From: Burkholderiales bacterium
GTDB taxonomy: Bacteria > Pseudomonadota > Gammaproteobacteria > Burkholderiales > SG8-41
DNA: 64,000 nucleotides
Direction of reading: 5' to 3'
Assembly: GCA_036262035.1 (NCBI GenBank)
Contig: DATAJS010000032.1
Span: forward strand, 248,001 to 312,000
Below the pieces are notes generated by a model, which saw only the letters and a program-made list of their open reading frames with translations, did not search any database and was not told the origin of the DNA. Both the position numbers and the translations under genes were made by a program. Below are positions 56,169 through 64,000 of the stretch, piece after piece (position 1 is the first letter of the stretch; the number at the start of each line of letters is the position of its first letter).

Positions 56169-59100
56169 ATGCTGAACCGCATGAAACGCGGATCCTGGAT
56201 CGCCGCGCTCCTCCTCGTGCTGAGCGCGCTCGCTGCGAACCTCCACGCCCAGGAAGCCGCGACCAAGCGCGTGCTGCTCATCTCCACCGGCAGCCGGCTC
56301 GCGCCGGGTTTCATCCTGGTCGACCAGCAGATCCTCGGCGCGCTCCGGGCGCCGGGCGCCCCGCGCATCGAGATCTACGCCGAGAACCTCGACGTCATCC
56401 GGTTCCCCGCCGAGCGCACGCGGCAGGTGTTCGGCGAGTACCTCACGGCGAAATACGCCGGGAACCCGCCCGATCTCGTCATGCTGGTCTTCGTCGGCAA
56501 CCTGGGCGTCACCGCCAGGGTGCTCGAGGACATCTTTCCCGGCAAACCCGTCATCGTCGCCGGCTATACCGAAGAGAGCTTCGCGCGGCGCGCGTTCGGC
56601 ACGAACGTGACCGGATTCGCGCAGCGCATGAATCCCGGCGCCACGCTCGACCTGATGCTGCGCCTCCAGCCCGGGCTGGAGCGCATCGTGATCATCGGCG
56701 GCACCGCGCCGATCGACCGCGAGATGCTCGACCTCGCGACGAGCGCCGCCAGGCGCTACACGCAACGCGTGAACGTCGAAGTATGGGATGGCCTCGCCAT
56801 GGACGAGCTGCGCAGCCGCGTGCAGAAGCTCTCGCGGGGAACGGCGATCCTGTACACGCGGCTCTTTCGCGATGCCGCGGGCCACGCCTTCATCTCCTCC
56901 GAAGTCGCGCAATGGCTCGGGCGCAATGCGAGCGTGCCGGTATATACCACGACCGACACCCATCTGGGCACCGGTGTATTGGGCGGATCGCTCGCGAGCG
57001 CCGAAGCGTTCGGCCGGCGCGCCGGCGAGCTCGCGCTGCACATGCTCGCCGGTGCGGCGCCGTCCGACATACCGTTCGAGATACGCACCGATACCGTGCC
57101 CATGTTCGACGCGCGCGCGTTGAAGCGCTGGGGGATCGCGGAGAGCGCGCTGCCGGCCGACAGCGTCGTGCGCTATCGGCAGCCGTCGGCGTGGGAGGAG
57201 TACCGCTGGCACATCGCCGGCGCGCTGGTCGTCATACTGATCCAGACGGCGATGATCGCGGCGCTCTTCGCCGAGCGGCGCCACCGCCGCCGCGCGCAGC
57301 GGGCGCTGCAGGAGAGCCAGGACCTGATGGCGCTCGCGACGGAAGCCGGCGAGCTCGGCCTGTGGTCGCGCGACCTCGCGGGCGACACGCTCTGGATGAA
57401 TGCGCCGCTGCGCGCGATGTTCGGCTTCGGTGCCGACGACGAAGTCGCCTTCGCCGACATCGTTCGTCGCATACATCCGGACGACCGCGCCCGCGTCGAG
57501 GCAGAAGTCGAACTCGCCCAAGCCGAGGGCCTGCCTTTCGAATCGGAGTACTGTATCCGCCTGCCCAGCGGCGCGGAGCGCTGGGTACTGACCAAAGGGC
57601 GCACCGTCGCCGGCGCGCCGGGGCGCGAGTCGCTCAGGATGGGTGTGGTCCTGGACATCACCCAGCGCAAGTACGCCGAGGAGCAGTTGCGCGAGAGCGA
57701 GGCGCGCTTCCGCACGATCGCAGACACGTCGCCGGTCATGATCTGGTTGTCGGGACCCGATGCGCGCTGCACCTTCGTCAACAACGGCTGGCTGCGCTTC
57801 ACCGGACGCTCGCTCGAGCGGGAGCTCGGCGACGGCTGGAGCGAAAGCATTCATCGCGCCGACGTCGGGCGCGTCATCGACACTTACCACCGCGCCTTCG
57901 GCGCACTGCGCCCATTCACGCTCGACTACCGGCTGCGCCGGCACGACGGCGAGTATCGCAACATCCTCGACCACGGCGCGCCTCACTACAATCCCGACGG
58001 CACGTTTCTCGGCTACATCGGCACGTGCGTCGACGTGACCGAGCTCAAGCTCGCCGAGCAATCGCTGGAGAAGCAGCGCGCCTTCCTGCGACAGGTCATC
58101 GATACCACGCCCAACCTGATCTTCGCCAAGGATCGCGCGGGCCGCTTCACCCTCGCCAACCGCGCCATCGCCGACGTCTTCGGCCTGCAGCCCGACGATC
58201 TCATCGGCAAGACCGACGCGGACCTCAATCGCAACCCCGAGGAAGTCGAGTTCTTCCGCAAGATCGATCTCGAGGTGATGGACAACGTGCAGGAACGCTT
58301 CATACCCGAGGAGAAGCTGACCGACGCGCGAGGCAACGTGCGCTGGCTGCAGACGATGAAGCGGCCGCTCGTCGGCCTCGACGGACGCGCCGACCAGGTG
58401 ATCGGCGCCGCGGCCGACATCACCGAGCGCAAGAACACCGAGCGCGAGCTCATGGAGCAGCGCGCGCAGCTCGCGCACGTCGCGCGCGTGTCGCTCATGG
58501 GCGAGCTCGCCGCCTCCCTCGCCCACGAGCTGAACCAGCCGCTGACCGCGATCCTCAGCAACGCGCGCGCCGCGCAGCGCTTCATGGAGAACGACGCCTT
58601 CGACCGTGACGAGATCCGCGACATACTCGACGACGTCGTCGAGGCGACCGCCCGCGCCGCCGAGGTCATCCGCCAGATGAGGCGGCTCGTGAGGAAGGAG
58701 AACGAGCCCGAGCTCACCGCCGTCGACCTCGGCGAAGTCGTGCGCGAGGTCGCCGCGCTCGTGCACAGCGACGCGGTGATGCAGGACATCCGCATAACGC
58801 TCGACATCGAGAGCGGGCTGCCGCCGGTTCTCGGCGACCGGGTGCAGCTCCAGCAGGTGGTGCTGAACCTGGTCATGAACGCGTTCGACGCGATCGCCGA
58901 ACGCCCCGAAGGCGAGCGCCTGATCGCCCTGCGCGCAGACCACGAAAACGGCGTCGACAGGGTCGCGGTCTGCGATCGCGGTCCAGGGCTCGACGCAGGC
59001 GAGGAAGACAGGATCTTCGAGCCGTTCTATACGACCAAGCGCGAAGGCCTCGGCATGGGGCTTTCGATCTGCCGCTCGATCATCCGGGCGCACGGCGGCA

Positions 59101-59171
59101 CGCTGTGGGCCGCGAACAACGCGGGCCCGGGCGCGACCTTCTACTTCACGGTGCCGCGGCAGGACGCGTGA
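56169..59171 (+). CDS. Sensor histidine kinase with ABC-substrate-binding domain and three PAS domains
   Basis: 1000 residues from ATG 56169; ATG 56181 also possible, no clear ribosome-binding site. Signal peptide, then a periplasmic ABC_sub_bind (PF04392-type) domain about 30-330 (VLLISTGSRLAPGFILVDQQ). Transmembrane helix about 345-365. PAS domains near 385-500, 510-635 and 640-760 (each ending FLGYIGTCVDVTE-like). HisKA with His786 (ASLAHELNQPLTAI) and HATPase (900-1000; GLGMGLSICRSI). The His kinase is of the NtrB/DctB-like class. No response regulator is adjacent. Confidence 0.9.
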   Translation: MLNRMKRGSWIAALLLVLSALAANLHAQEAATKRVLLISTGSRLAPGFILVDQQILGALRAPGAPRIEIYAENLDVIRFPAERTRQVFGEYLTAKYAGNPPDLVMLVFVGNLGVTARVLEDIFPGKPVIVAGYTEESFARRAFGTNVTGFAQRMNPGATLDLMLRLQPGLERIVIIGGTAPIDREMLDLATSAARRYTQRVNVEVWDGLAMDELRSRVQKLSRGTAILYTRLFRDAAGHAFISSEVAQWLGRNASVPVYTTTDTHLGTGVLGGSLASAEAFGRRAGELALHMLAGAAPSDIPFEIRTDTVPMFDARALKRWGIAESALPADSVVRYRQPSAWEEYRWHIAGALVVILIQTAMIAALFAERRHRRRAQRALQESQDLMALATEAGELGLWSRDLAGDTLWMNAPLRAMFGFGADDEVAFADIVRRIHPDDRARVEAEVELAQAEGLPFESEYCIRLPSGAERWVLTKGRTVAGAPGRESLRMGVVLDITQRKYAEEQLRESEARFRTIADTSPVMIWLSGPDARCTFVNNGWLRFTGRSLERELGDGWSESIHRADVGRVIDTYHRAFGALRPFTLDYRLRRHDGEYRNILDHGAPHYNPDGTFLGYIGTCVDVTELKLAEQSLEKQRAFLRQVIDTTPNLIFAKDRAGRFTLANRAIADVFGLQPDDLIGKTDADLNRNPEEVEFFRKIDLEVMDNVQERFIPEEKLTDARGNVRWLQTMKRPLVGLDGRADQVIGAAADITERKNTERELMEQRAQLAHVARVSLMGELAASLAHELNQPLTAILSNARAAQRFMENDAFDRDEIRDILDDVVEATARAAEVIRQMRRLVRKENEPELTAVDLGEVVREVAALVHSDAVMQDIRITLDIESGLPPVLGDRVQLQQVVLNLVMNAFDAIAERPEGERLIALRADHENGVDRVAVCDRGPGLDAGEEDRIFEPFYTTKREGLGMGLSICRSIIRAHGGTLWAANNAGPGATFYFTVPRQDA

Positions 59172-60207
59172 GCTCCGGCGCGCGCTCGCCGGCGGCGCGT
59201 GCGAGCGCGCTCTGCCGGTACGCAACCGGCGTCCCGCCGGTCCAGCGCTTGAACGCGCGGTTGAACGCGCTCACTTCGGAATAGCCCAGGCGGAAAGCGA
59301 TCTCGGTGACCGTGTGCTTCGCGTCCTGGAGGTAGCCGACCGCGTAGTGCCTGCGCGTCTCGCTCACGAGCTCGCGGTACGAGATGCCGTGCTCCTTCAG
59401 ACGGCGCTCCAGCGTGCGCGGGCTGGTCGCGAGCTTCGCGGCGACGCTTTCGAGCCTGGCGTCGCCGCTCTCCAGCGACTCGCCGATGGCGCGCCTCACG
59501 GTATCGAGCATGTCGTCGCGCCGCGGGAAGCGCGCGAGCAGGCGGTCGAACTGCCGCCGCAGCGCGCGGTAGAGCTTGTGGTCCGCGGCGCGCACGCGCC
59601 TCTCGACGAAATCGTGCTCCAGCACGAGCGCGTTGGAAGGACAGCTGAAGCGCGCGGCGCAGCCGAAGACACGCTCGTAGCGGCACGGCCCGGGCGTGTC
59701 GTGCGCGAACTCGACGGCGGCCGGCGCCCAGTCGCCTTCGGTGATGCCGCGCAGCGTCAGCCACAGCACCGCCATGCTGTACTCGTTCTGCTGGCGCACT
59801 TCATGCTGCGGTCCGTCGCTCACGCGATAGCGCAGGCACGCGCGACGGCCTTCGGTGCCGAACGACATGCGCAGGCCGCTGTTGTGCAGATGCACGTAAC
59901 GGCCGATGTTGTACATCGCGGCCGCGACGGTCGGCGAATTGAGCACCACGTACGCGAGCAGCCCGAGGTCTCGCGCGTCGAAGCGCTCGCCGAAGTGCAG
60001 CCCGAAGCACTCGTCACCGGTGGAGCGCGCGGCCTGATCGAGCAGGCGCGCGAACGCGCTGCTCGGTATCAGCGCGTCGACGCGCTCGAGCGTGGCGCGG
60101 TCGAGGCGTGCCGCGCGCAGGACCGCGTCGGGGTCGCCGCCCGCCGCGGCGATCGCCGGCAGCAGGCCCGTCGCTGCGTTGACCGTCATCATCGCGGTGC
60201 GTGTCAT
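59146..60207 (-). CDS. AraC-family regulator with arabinose-binding-like N domain (OruR/ArgR-like)
   Basis: 353 residues. N-terminal PF12625-type domain (1-190) and C-terminal AraC HTH (260-335): LATSPRTLERRLKEHGISYR, then GYSEVSAFNRAFKRWTGGTP. Overlaps the kinase end by 26 bases in converging orientation. Members of this class usually activate nearby catabolic or transport genes; none is directly adjacent. Confidence 0.9.
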   Translation of the reverse strand: MTRTAMMTVNAATGLLPAIAAAGGDPDAVLRAARLDRATLERVDALIPSSAFARLLDQAARSTGDECFGLHFGERFDARDLGLLAYVVLNSPTVAAAMYNIGRYVHLHNSGLRMSFGTEGRRACLRYRVSDGPQHEVRQQNEYSMAVLWLTLRGITEGDWAPAAVEFAHDTPGPCRYERVFGCAARFSCPSNALVLEHDFVERRVRAADHKLYRALRRQFDRLLARFPRRDDMLDTVRRAIGESLESGDARLESVAAKLATSPRTLERRLKEHGISYRELVSETRRHYAVGYLQDAKHTVTEIAFRLGYSEVSAFNRAFKRWTGGTPVAYRQSALARAAGERAPELTRPAAAP

Positions 60208-60265
60208 CGACGAGCTTCGCCGGAACGGCGCTCCGCGCAGCCGGACACTGACGCCGCGAAGCGCG

Positions 60266-60555
60266 TCAGCGCCGCCTGCCCCGCGCCGGCCCGGTATCGC
60301 CGTCCGCGGGCGGACGGTCCGCGCCGGGCCCGGACGGGAGCTGCGACGGGCGCGGCGGGCCGTCGCGCATCGGAACCGGGTAGGTGTCGATGGGCGCCGC
60401 CTGCTGCACCGTGGGCGCGCCGTCGTCGAGCACGCAGTTCACGGTGCGGTCGGAGCAATTCGCAGGCATCGAAGTGTGCGCCCGCCCGAATCGGCCGCGA
60501 GCGCGCCCGCCGGCCAGACGGCGAGCAGCGCCATGCGTGCGAGCCGCGCGTTCAT
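60266..60555 (-). pseudogene. Small exported protein gene with an apparent frameshift
   Basis: ATG 60555 overlaps the stop of the DUF2950 gene (ATGA). The first frame gives a good signal peptide (MNARLARMALLAVWPAGALA then ADSGG). The body continues in a different frame: AHTSMPANCSDRTVNCVLDD, then GAPTVQQAAPIDTYPVPMRD, ending in a basic tail at 60266. The switch lies in a G-rich run (60501-60513). One base insertion or loss explains it; a sequencing error is possible. Cys-x6-Cys suggests a disulfide. No known family. Confidence 0.5.
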
Positions 60556-61493
60556 TTGTCGCGCTTCTTCCAGGTGCGGTCCGGATCGAAGCGCGCGATC
60601 TTCTGCGCGAGCCTGGCGGTGTCGGCGCCGAGGTCCTTCTCGTAGATCACGCCGTCCTGATTCGCGATGAACGTCATCACGCCCGAGTTGCCGTAGGTGG
60701 CGGGATACGCGATCACCGCAAAGCCGCCGATCATCTTGCCGCGCACGACGTAGTCGTAGGCGCCGCCGGGCGCGGCCTTGCCCTGCCCTTTGAGTATCCT
60801 GAACAGGTAGCCGTGATACGGCCCCGGCTTGCCGCCGTGGTCTTCCTGGATCGCACCCGCGGCGTGCCGCGCGTCGAAGAGCGGCCCTAACGGGCTCACC
60901 TTCTCGCCCGCCCTGGTCGGGAAGTACAACCCGTCACGCTTGCCCTTGGTGCTCACGAACTTCTGCGCGTAGTGCAGGAGCGGCGCGTTCTCCGGGTTGC
61001 GCACGTAGTACTCGTTCTGGGCGTCGATGTAGGCGAGCACCGCCTGCATGGTATTGAGCTCGTTGCGCCCGACGCGGCGGTTGAGCAGCTCTTCCCTGCC
61101 CGCCTTGGTGTCGAAGCGCCAGCCGTCCTTGCCCTGGACGACCGGGATCGGCATCGGCCAGTCGTCCTTGCCGACGACGATCCACGCGGTGTTGCCTTTC
61201 AGGTCGATCTTGTGCGCTTCGTTGTACGCGGTGGTGAAGCGCTGGCGCGTCTCCTTGTCCTCGACCGGGTCGCCGGAGTTCAGGATCGCTTCGCCGTCGG
61301 GACCGAGCATCGCCCGCAGCGTCTTCATGTCGTCCTTGGCGAGCGCGGCGGCGATCGCTTCCATCGCCTGCTCGGCGCTCTTGAACGTCGTCTGCGTGCT
61401 CTTCTCCGCCGCGAACGTCGGCGCCGGCGCCGCCGCGACGAGCGCGAGCGCCGCGACGAACGTCACCAGGAATCGATAGATCGCATGCGTCAT
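60552..61493 (-). CDS. DUF2950 family exported protein
   Basis: 313 residues from ATG 61493, which has GAGG 6 bases upstream; ATG 61538 overlaps the DUF3300 stop but would put extra residues ahead of the signal peptide. Signal peptide 1-28 (ending TFAAEK). DUF2950 pattern: FKSAEQAMEAIAAALAKDD, MLGPDGEAILNSGDPVEDK, YYVRNPENAPLLHYAQKF and HGYLFRILKGQGKAAPGGAY. Its role is unknown; DUF2950 and DUF3300 genes are regularly side by side. Confidence 0.9.
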   Translation of the reverse strand: MTHAIYRFLVTFVAALALVAAAPAPTFAAEKSTQTTFKSAEQAMEAIAAALAKDDMKTLRAMLGPDGEAILNSGDPVEDKETRQRFTTAYNEAHKIDLKGNTAWIVVGKDDWPMPIPVVQGKDGWRFDTKAGREELLNRRVGRNELNTMQAVLAYIDAQNEYYVRNPENAPLLHYAQKFVSTKGKRDGLYFPTRAGEKVSPLGPLFDARHAAGAIQEDHGGKPGPYHGYLFRILKGQGKAAPGGAYDYVVRGKMIGGFAVIAYPATYGNSGVMTFIANQDGVIYEKDLGADTARLAQKIARFDPDRTWKKRDK

Positions 61494-61534
61494 GGAAAGC
61501 CTCGTCGAAGTGAGCGTGTCAGCGCGCAGTGCGT

Positions 61535-62812
61535 TCATCGCCGTCCTCCCCCGCCGCCTCGCCCGCCGCCACCGCCGCCGCGTCCGCCGCCGCCACCGCC
61601 TCCGGCGCGAGCACCGCCGCCGCCGCCGAACGAGCCGCGGCTCGCCGCGCCGCGGCTGCTGAAGTCGCGCGTCTGCGCGCCGCCGCCGCCGAGCCCCTGG
61701 AAGCCGCCGCCACCGCCCGTGTTCCGCATCCCGCCGCCGCGGTCGCCGAACCCGCCGCGGTCGCCGACGCCGCCGCGGTCGCCGATGCCTCCACGGTCGC
61801 CAATACCGCCACGGTCGCCGATGCCGCCGCCACGATCGCCGATACCGCCGCGATCGCCGATGCCGCCGCGGTCACCGATACCGCCGCCTTTCATGCGATC
61901 GGCGGCGCCGGCTCCGATGTCACGCCGGCCCTGCTCGGCGCGGCCGCGGAACGCCTCACGATTCGCCACACCCGCCTGCTGGCCGCGGCCGAAGCGCTCA
62001 CGCGATGCGTTGTCGCGATAACCCACCCCTTTGCGATGCTCGGGACGGTGCTGCCAGTTGCGGTCGCCGCTGCCGATGTTGGTGCGGTTGAAATTGTTGA
62101 AGTTGTTGGTGTTGTTGATGTTGACGCTGCCGCCGTTCCAGTCGCAGTTGCCCCAGATCGCGGCGCCGACCGCCATGCCGACGCCGAAGCTGAAGAGCGC
62201 GGCGCCGGGCGGGTAGACGTAACCGGGCGGGTAGTAGTACGCCGGCGGATACGCCGGATACGGCCATGCGCCGTAAACCACGGTCGGGTTGTAGCTCGGC
62301 ACGTACACGACCTCGGGATTGGCGGGCTCGATGACGATGACCTGCTGCTCCTTCTTGACGACCTGCTCCTTGGTCGTCTTCAGGTTGCCCGCGGCGTCGG
62401 CCCGGGCGCGCAGCGCCTGCACCGCCGCGAGCACTTCCTTCTGCTGTCCGAGGAACGCATCGCCGAGCTTCTGCGTCCAGTCGAGCTTGGCGTTCATGCT
62501 CTCGAGCACCTGCGGGAAGGCGGTCAGCGACTTGACCGACGCGTCCCACGACTGCTGCTGCATCGCGTCCTCGAGCGCCTTGCCCGTGACCTTGGGATTG
62601 GCTTTGGACCAGCGCGCCGCTTCGACGACTTCGAGGGGATACGTCGAGGCCATCAGGATCTGCGCGATCAGCGCGTCGGGATACAGCGCGATCGGCGCGA
62701 CGAGCTGCTCGAGCTCTTCCTTGGCGAACGGCTTGGCCTCCTGGGACATCGCGCGCGGCACGAACGCGGCGACGGCGACGACGACGAGCAGCAGGCGCGC
62801 GATCAGTTTCAC
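61535..62812 (-). CDS. DUF3300 family exported protein with Gly-Asp-Arg repeat tail
   Basis: 425 residues from GTG 62812, with GGAG 8 bases upstream; GTG 62827 is also in frame. Signal peptide 1-25 (ending AMSQ). DUF3300 domain about 25-200 (LEQLVAPIALYPDALIAQIL, TYPLEVVEAARW, VVYVPSYNPTVVYGAWPYP). Then Tyr/Pro-rich YPPAYYYPPGYVYPPG, an Asn-rich stretch, and a tail with nine GIGDRGG-like repeats and poly-Gly/Arg to the end. The tail is low complexity, basic, likely interacting with cell-surface polymers. Function unknown. Confidence 0.9.
   Translation of the reverse strand: MKLIARLLLVVVAVAAFVPRAMSQEAKPFAKEELEQLVAPIALYPDALIAQILMASTYPLEVVEAARWSKANPKVTGKALEDAMQQQSWDASVKSLTAFPQVLESMNAKLDWTQKLGDAFLGQQKEVLAAVQALRARADAAGNLKTTKEQVVKKEQQVIVIEPANPEVVYVPSYNPTVVYGAWPYPAYPPAYYYPPGYVYPPGAALFSFGVGMAVGAAIWGNCDWNGGSVNINNTNNFNNFNRTNIGSGDRNWQHRPEHRKGVGYRDNASRERFGRGQQAGVANREAFRGRAEQGRRDIGAGAADRMKGGGIGDRGGIGDRGGIGDRGGGIGDRGGIGDRGGIGDRGGVGDRGGFGDRGGGMRNTGGGGGFQGLGGGGAQTRDFSSRGAASRGSFGGGGGARAGGGGGGGRGGGGGGRGGGGGRR
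61731..61893. repeat. Nine 18-bp tandem repeats within the DUF3300 gene
   Basis: Each 18-bp unit encodes GIGDRG-type hexapeptides (for example CCGCCGCGGTCGCCGATG on the plus strand). Copies differ by one or two bases (CCACGG, CCACGA, CCGCGA), so slippage could change the number of repeats without breaking the frame. Confidence 0.85.
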
Positions 62813-62913
62813 AGGGGGAATCTCCACGACATGCGGTCACAGTCCATCCTAGGTAGCGCGTCGCGCCGCCACCATTGGACGATGGTCCAATACGACGGCG
62901 GCCTGTGTCGGCG

Positions 62914-63516
62914 TCAATGACCCGGCGGCGGCGGAACGGGCTGGTACACCACGCCTTCGCCGGCGTAGCCGGGCGCGTACCACGTGCCCGTGCAGTGGTA
63001 ATACGGCACGCCGTCGTAGGGCACCGGCGCCACGTCGCACGGGGCAGCCGTGAGCACGCTCGAGGTCGCGGCGGCGGACGCCGCCCGCGCCGCGCCGATC
63101 GCGATCGCCGCTTTCGCGGCGTCTTCCGCGTCCCAGCAGTTGCTCCGGCAGTCGGGATGGCTCGGCACCGGCGGGCTCGAATCGCCGCGGTTCGGGTTCT
63201 GCGGCAGGTTCTGTATCCGGTCGCCGCGGTTGGGATCCGCGGGCAGGTTCTGCACGCGATCGCCGGACAGACCGGGGCGGTCCGCAACCGGCGCGGCCGG
63301 ACGCTCGACGCGCGGCGCGGGCATCTGCGACGGCCCCAGCCGCGATCCGGCGAACGCCCCGGAGCCCGCGACGCCGCCGCGCGCGAATCCCCCGCCGCCG
63401 AAACCGCCGCCGCCGCGCCCGCCACCGCCTCCGCCTCGCGCCGCATCGACGTCGAGCGCGATCGTCATGGCAAACGCACACGCGCACGACGCGAAGGCGA
63501 TGGCACGCAGCTTCAC
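62914..63516 (-). CDS. Gly-rich exported hypothetical protein
   Basis: 200 residues from GTG 63516, overlapping the DUF2092 stop (GTGA). Signal peptide ends near LDVDAARGG. A Gly-rich segment (about 27-55) is followed by a repeated RVQNLPADPNRGDRIQNLPQ and NPNRGDSSPP segment, then Cys-containing DCRSNCWDAEDAAKAAIAIG, and PYYHCTGTWYAPGY near the C-terminus. The last part (CTGTWYAPGY) is typical of small surface-exposed DUF proteins next to DUF3300. Function unknown. Confidence 0.75.
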   Translation of the reverse strand: MKLRAIAFASCACAFAMTIALDVDAARGGGGGGRGGGGFGGGGFARGGVAGSGAFAGSRLGPSQMPAPRVERPAAPVADRPGLSGDRVQNLPADPNRGDRIQNLPQNPNRGDSSPPVPSHPDCRSNCWDAEDAAKAAIAIGAARAASAAATSSVLTAAPCDVAPVPYDGVPYYHCTGTWYAPGYAGEGVVYQPVPPPPGH

Positions 63517-64000
63517 TTGACCGCTCCGGCGCGCTTCATGCGCGCCCCGGTCGCAAGCCGCGGCAACTGCGCCGCGAACGCGACCTTCTGCGCGCCCGCG
63601 GGCGGCTTCAGGCTGAACGTCGCGTCGCCCGCGCCGGGTGCGACATTCCAGTCGGTGAGCATCGCCCGGTATTGCGGCCGGCCCGCGGCGGTTCGATAGG
63701 TGATGACGACGCGCTGCGGGAACGGCTGGTCGCCGTCTGCGATCCATATCTGCACGTCGGTGGTCGCGGTGCGCGCGGCGAGATGGTGCGCCGGCGCGCC
63801 GTAGAGGCTGGTGCGCTCGACGTAGCGGATCGAGCGCACGCGCGAATCGAGCTCGTCGGGCAGCGTGGAGACGAGGAGCAGCGCCAGCGGCAGGCGCATG
63901 CCGAGATCGCCCACGAAGTACTTCACCGCGTCGTCGATGCCGCCGCGCTGGGCGGCGGTCGCATAGACGTTCGCCGTGGCGTCGACGAGCACGATCTCTT
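63513..64000 (-). CDS. DUF2092 family exported protein, 3' part
   Basis: The gene continues past the window end; about 162 residues are present. DUF2092 (predicted periplasmic, LolA-like fold): GGIDDAVKYFVGDLGMRLPL, SLYGAPAHHLAART, VQIWIADGDQPFPQRVVITY and the final DATFSLKPPAGAQKVAF. It starts the operon 64000-60266 whose products are all exported. Function unknown, likely lipid- or cell-envelope-related by fold. Confidence 0.88.
   Translation of the reverse strand, partial: EIVLVDATANVYATAAQRGGIDDAVKYFVGDLGMRLPLALLLVSTLPDELDSRVRSIRYVERTSLYGAPAHHLAARTATTDVQIWIADGDQPFPQRVVITYRTAAGRPQYRAMLTDWNVAPGAGDATFSLKPPAGAQKVAFAAQLPRLATGARMKRAGAVK

Noticed and set aside
61529-62920. A long plus-strand open frame (463 codons) opposite DUF3300
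   Set aside because: It is an artefact of the GC-rich repeats on the other strand; the minus-strand product has a signal peptide and a recognisable DUF3300 domain.

Overview
The window is high-GC (visibly about two-thirds G+C) chromosomal DNA, densely coded. It looks like a betaproteobacterium, most likely Burkholderiales. The main reason is the number of Bug/TctC-type tripartite-tricarboxylate substrate-binding proteins (12 intact plus one 3' remnant in 64 kb), almost always without TctA/TctB membrane partners, which is a hallmark of Bordetella/Cupriavidus-like lineages. Hydantoinase, amidase and CaiB/BaiF CoA-transferase catabolic genes fit the same picture. I saw no tRNA, rRNA, CRISPR array or recognisable insertion sequence.

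Layout. 1-3560: the end of a copper/heavy-metal efflux region (CusA end, CusF, cytochrome c) that is decaying. It holds a cytochrome c 3' fragment, a cation-diffusion-facilitator gene with its middle deleted, and an MFS transporter interrupted by one amber codon. 3566-9795: hydantoinase A and B (minus strand), a double-thioredoxin periplasmic protein and an amidase. 9864-17696: five Bug proteins, a second amidase with a fused AtzG/GatC-like tail, an orphan spore-coat-U domain protein, RidA and a Bug remnant. 17698-28762: a complete minus-strand operon for Alternative Complex III (actABCDEF), a SCO copper chaperone and a caa3 oxidase (ctaCDEF), whose genes mostly overlap by a few bases. 28944-37910: a Bug gene, then a minus-strand catabolic operon (two Bug, M24/creatinase-like, two DUF1028, two Bug, VOC) with a divergent LysR gene. 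37916-39118: a LOG-type gene and small membrane-protein ORFs. 39313-41526: a sigma-54 promoter, a small repetitive secreted protein, a C39 peptidase and an outer-membrane barrel, an arrangement reminiscent of Fap amyloid export. 41542-45772: CoA-transferase, HMG-CoA-lyase-like protein, Bug and divergent CysB-like LysR. 46161-51860: a TctD/TctE-like two-component pair, then a PhnD-like binding protein coupled to a hybrid histidine kinase. 51876-56065: MOT1-type molybdate transporter, Bug, a zinc-anti-sigma-like membrane protein, small ORFs and infA. 56169-60207: an ABC-binding-domain PAS histidine kinase and an AraC regulator. 60266-64000: an operon of exported DUF2950/DUF3300/DUF2092-type proteins.

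The most interesting unexplained signal is a promoter-like motif, GTAAG(G/T/A), exactly 16 nt, then GGTCT(C/G/A), found six times and in intergenic DNA each time. It lies upstream of two Bug genes, a zinc-anti-sigma-like protein (H-x3-C-x2-C plus one membrane segment) and three small ORFs. This looks like the regulon of an extracytoplasmic-function sigma factor whose gene is not in the window. The second is the sigma-54-driven three-gene cassette at 39.3-41.5 kb.
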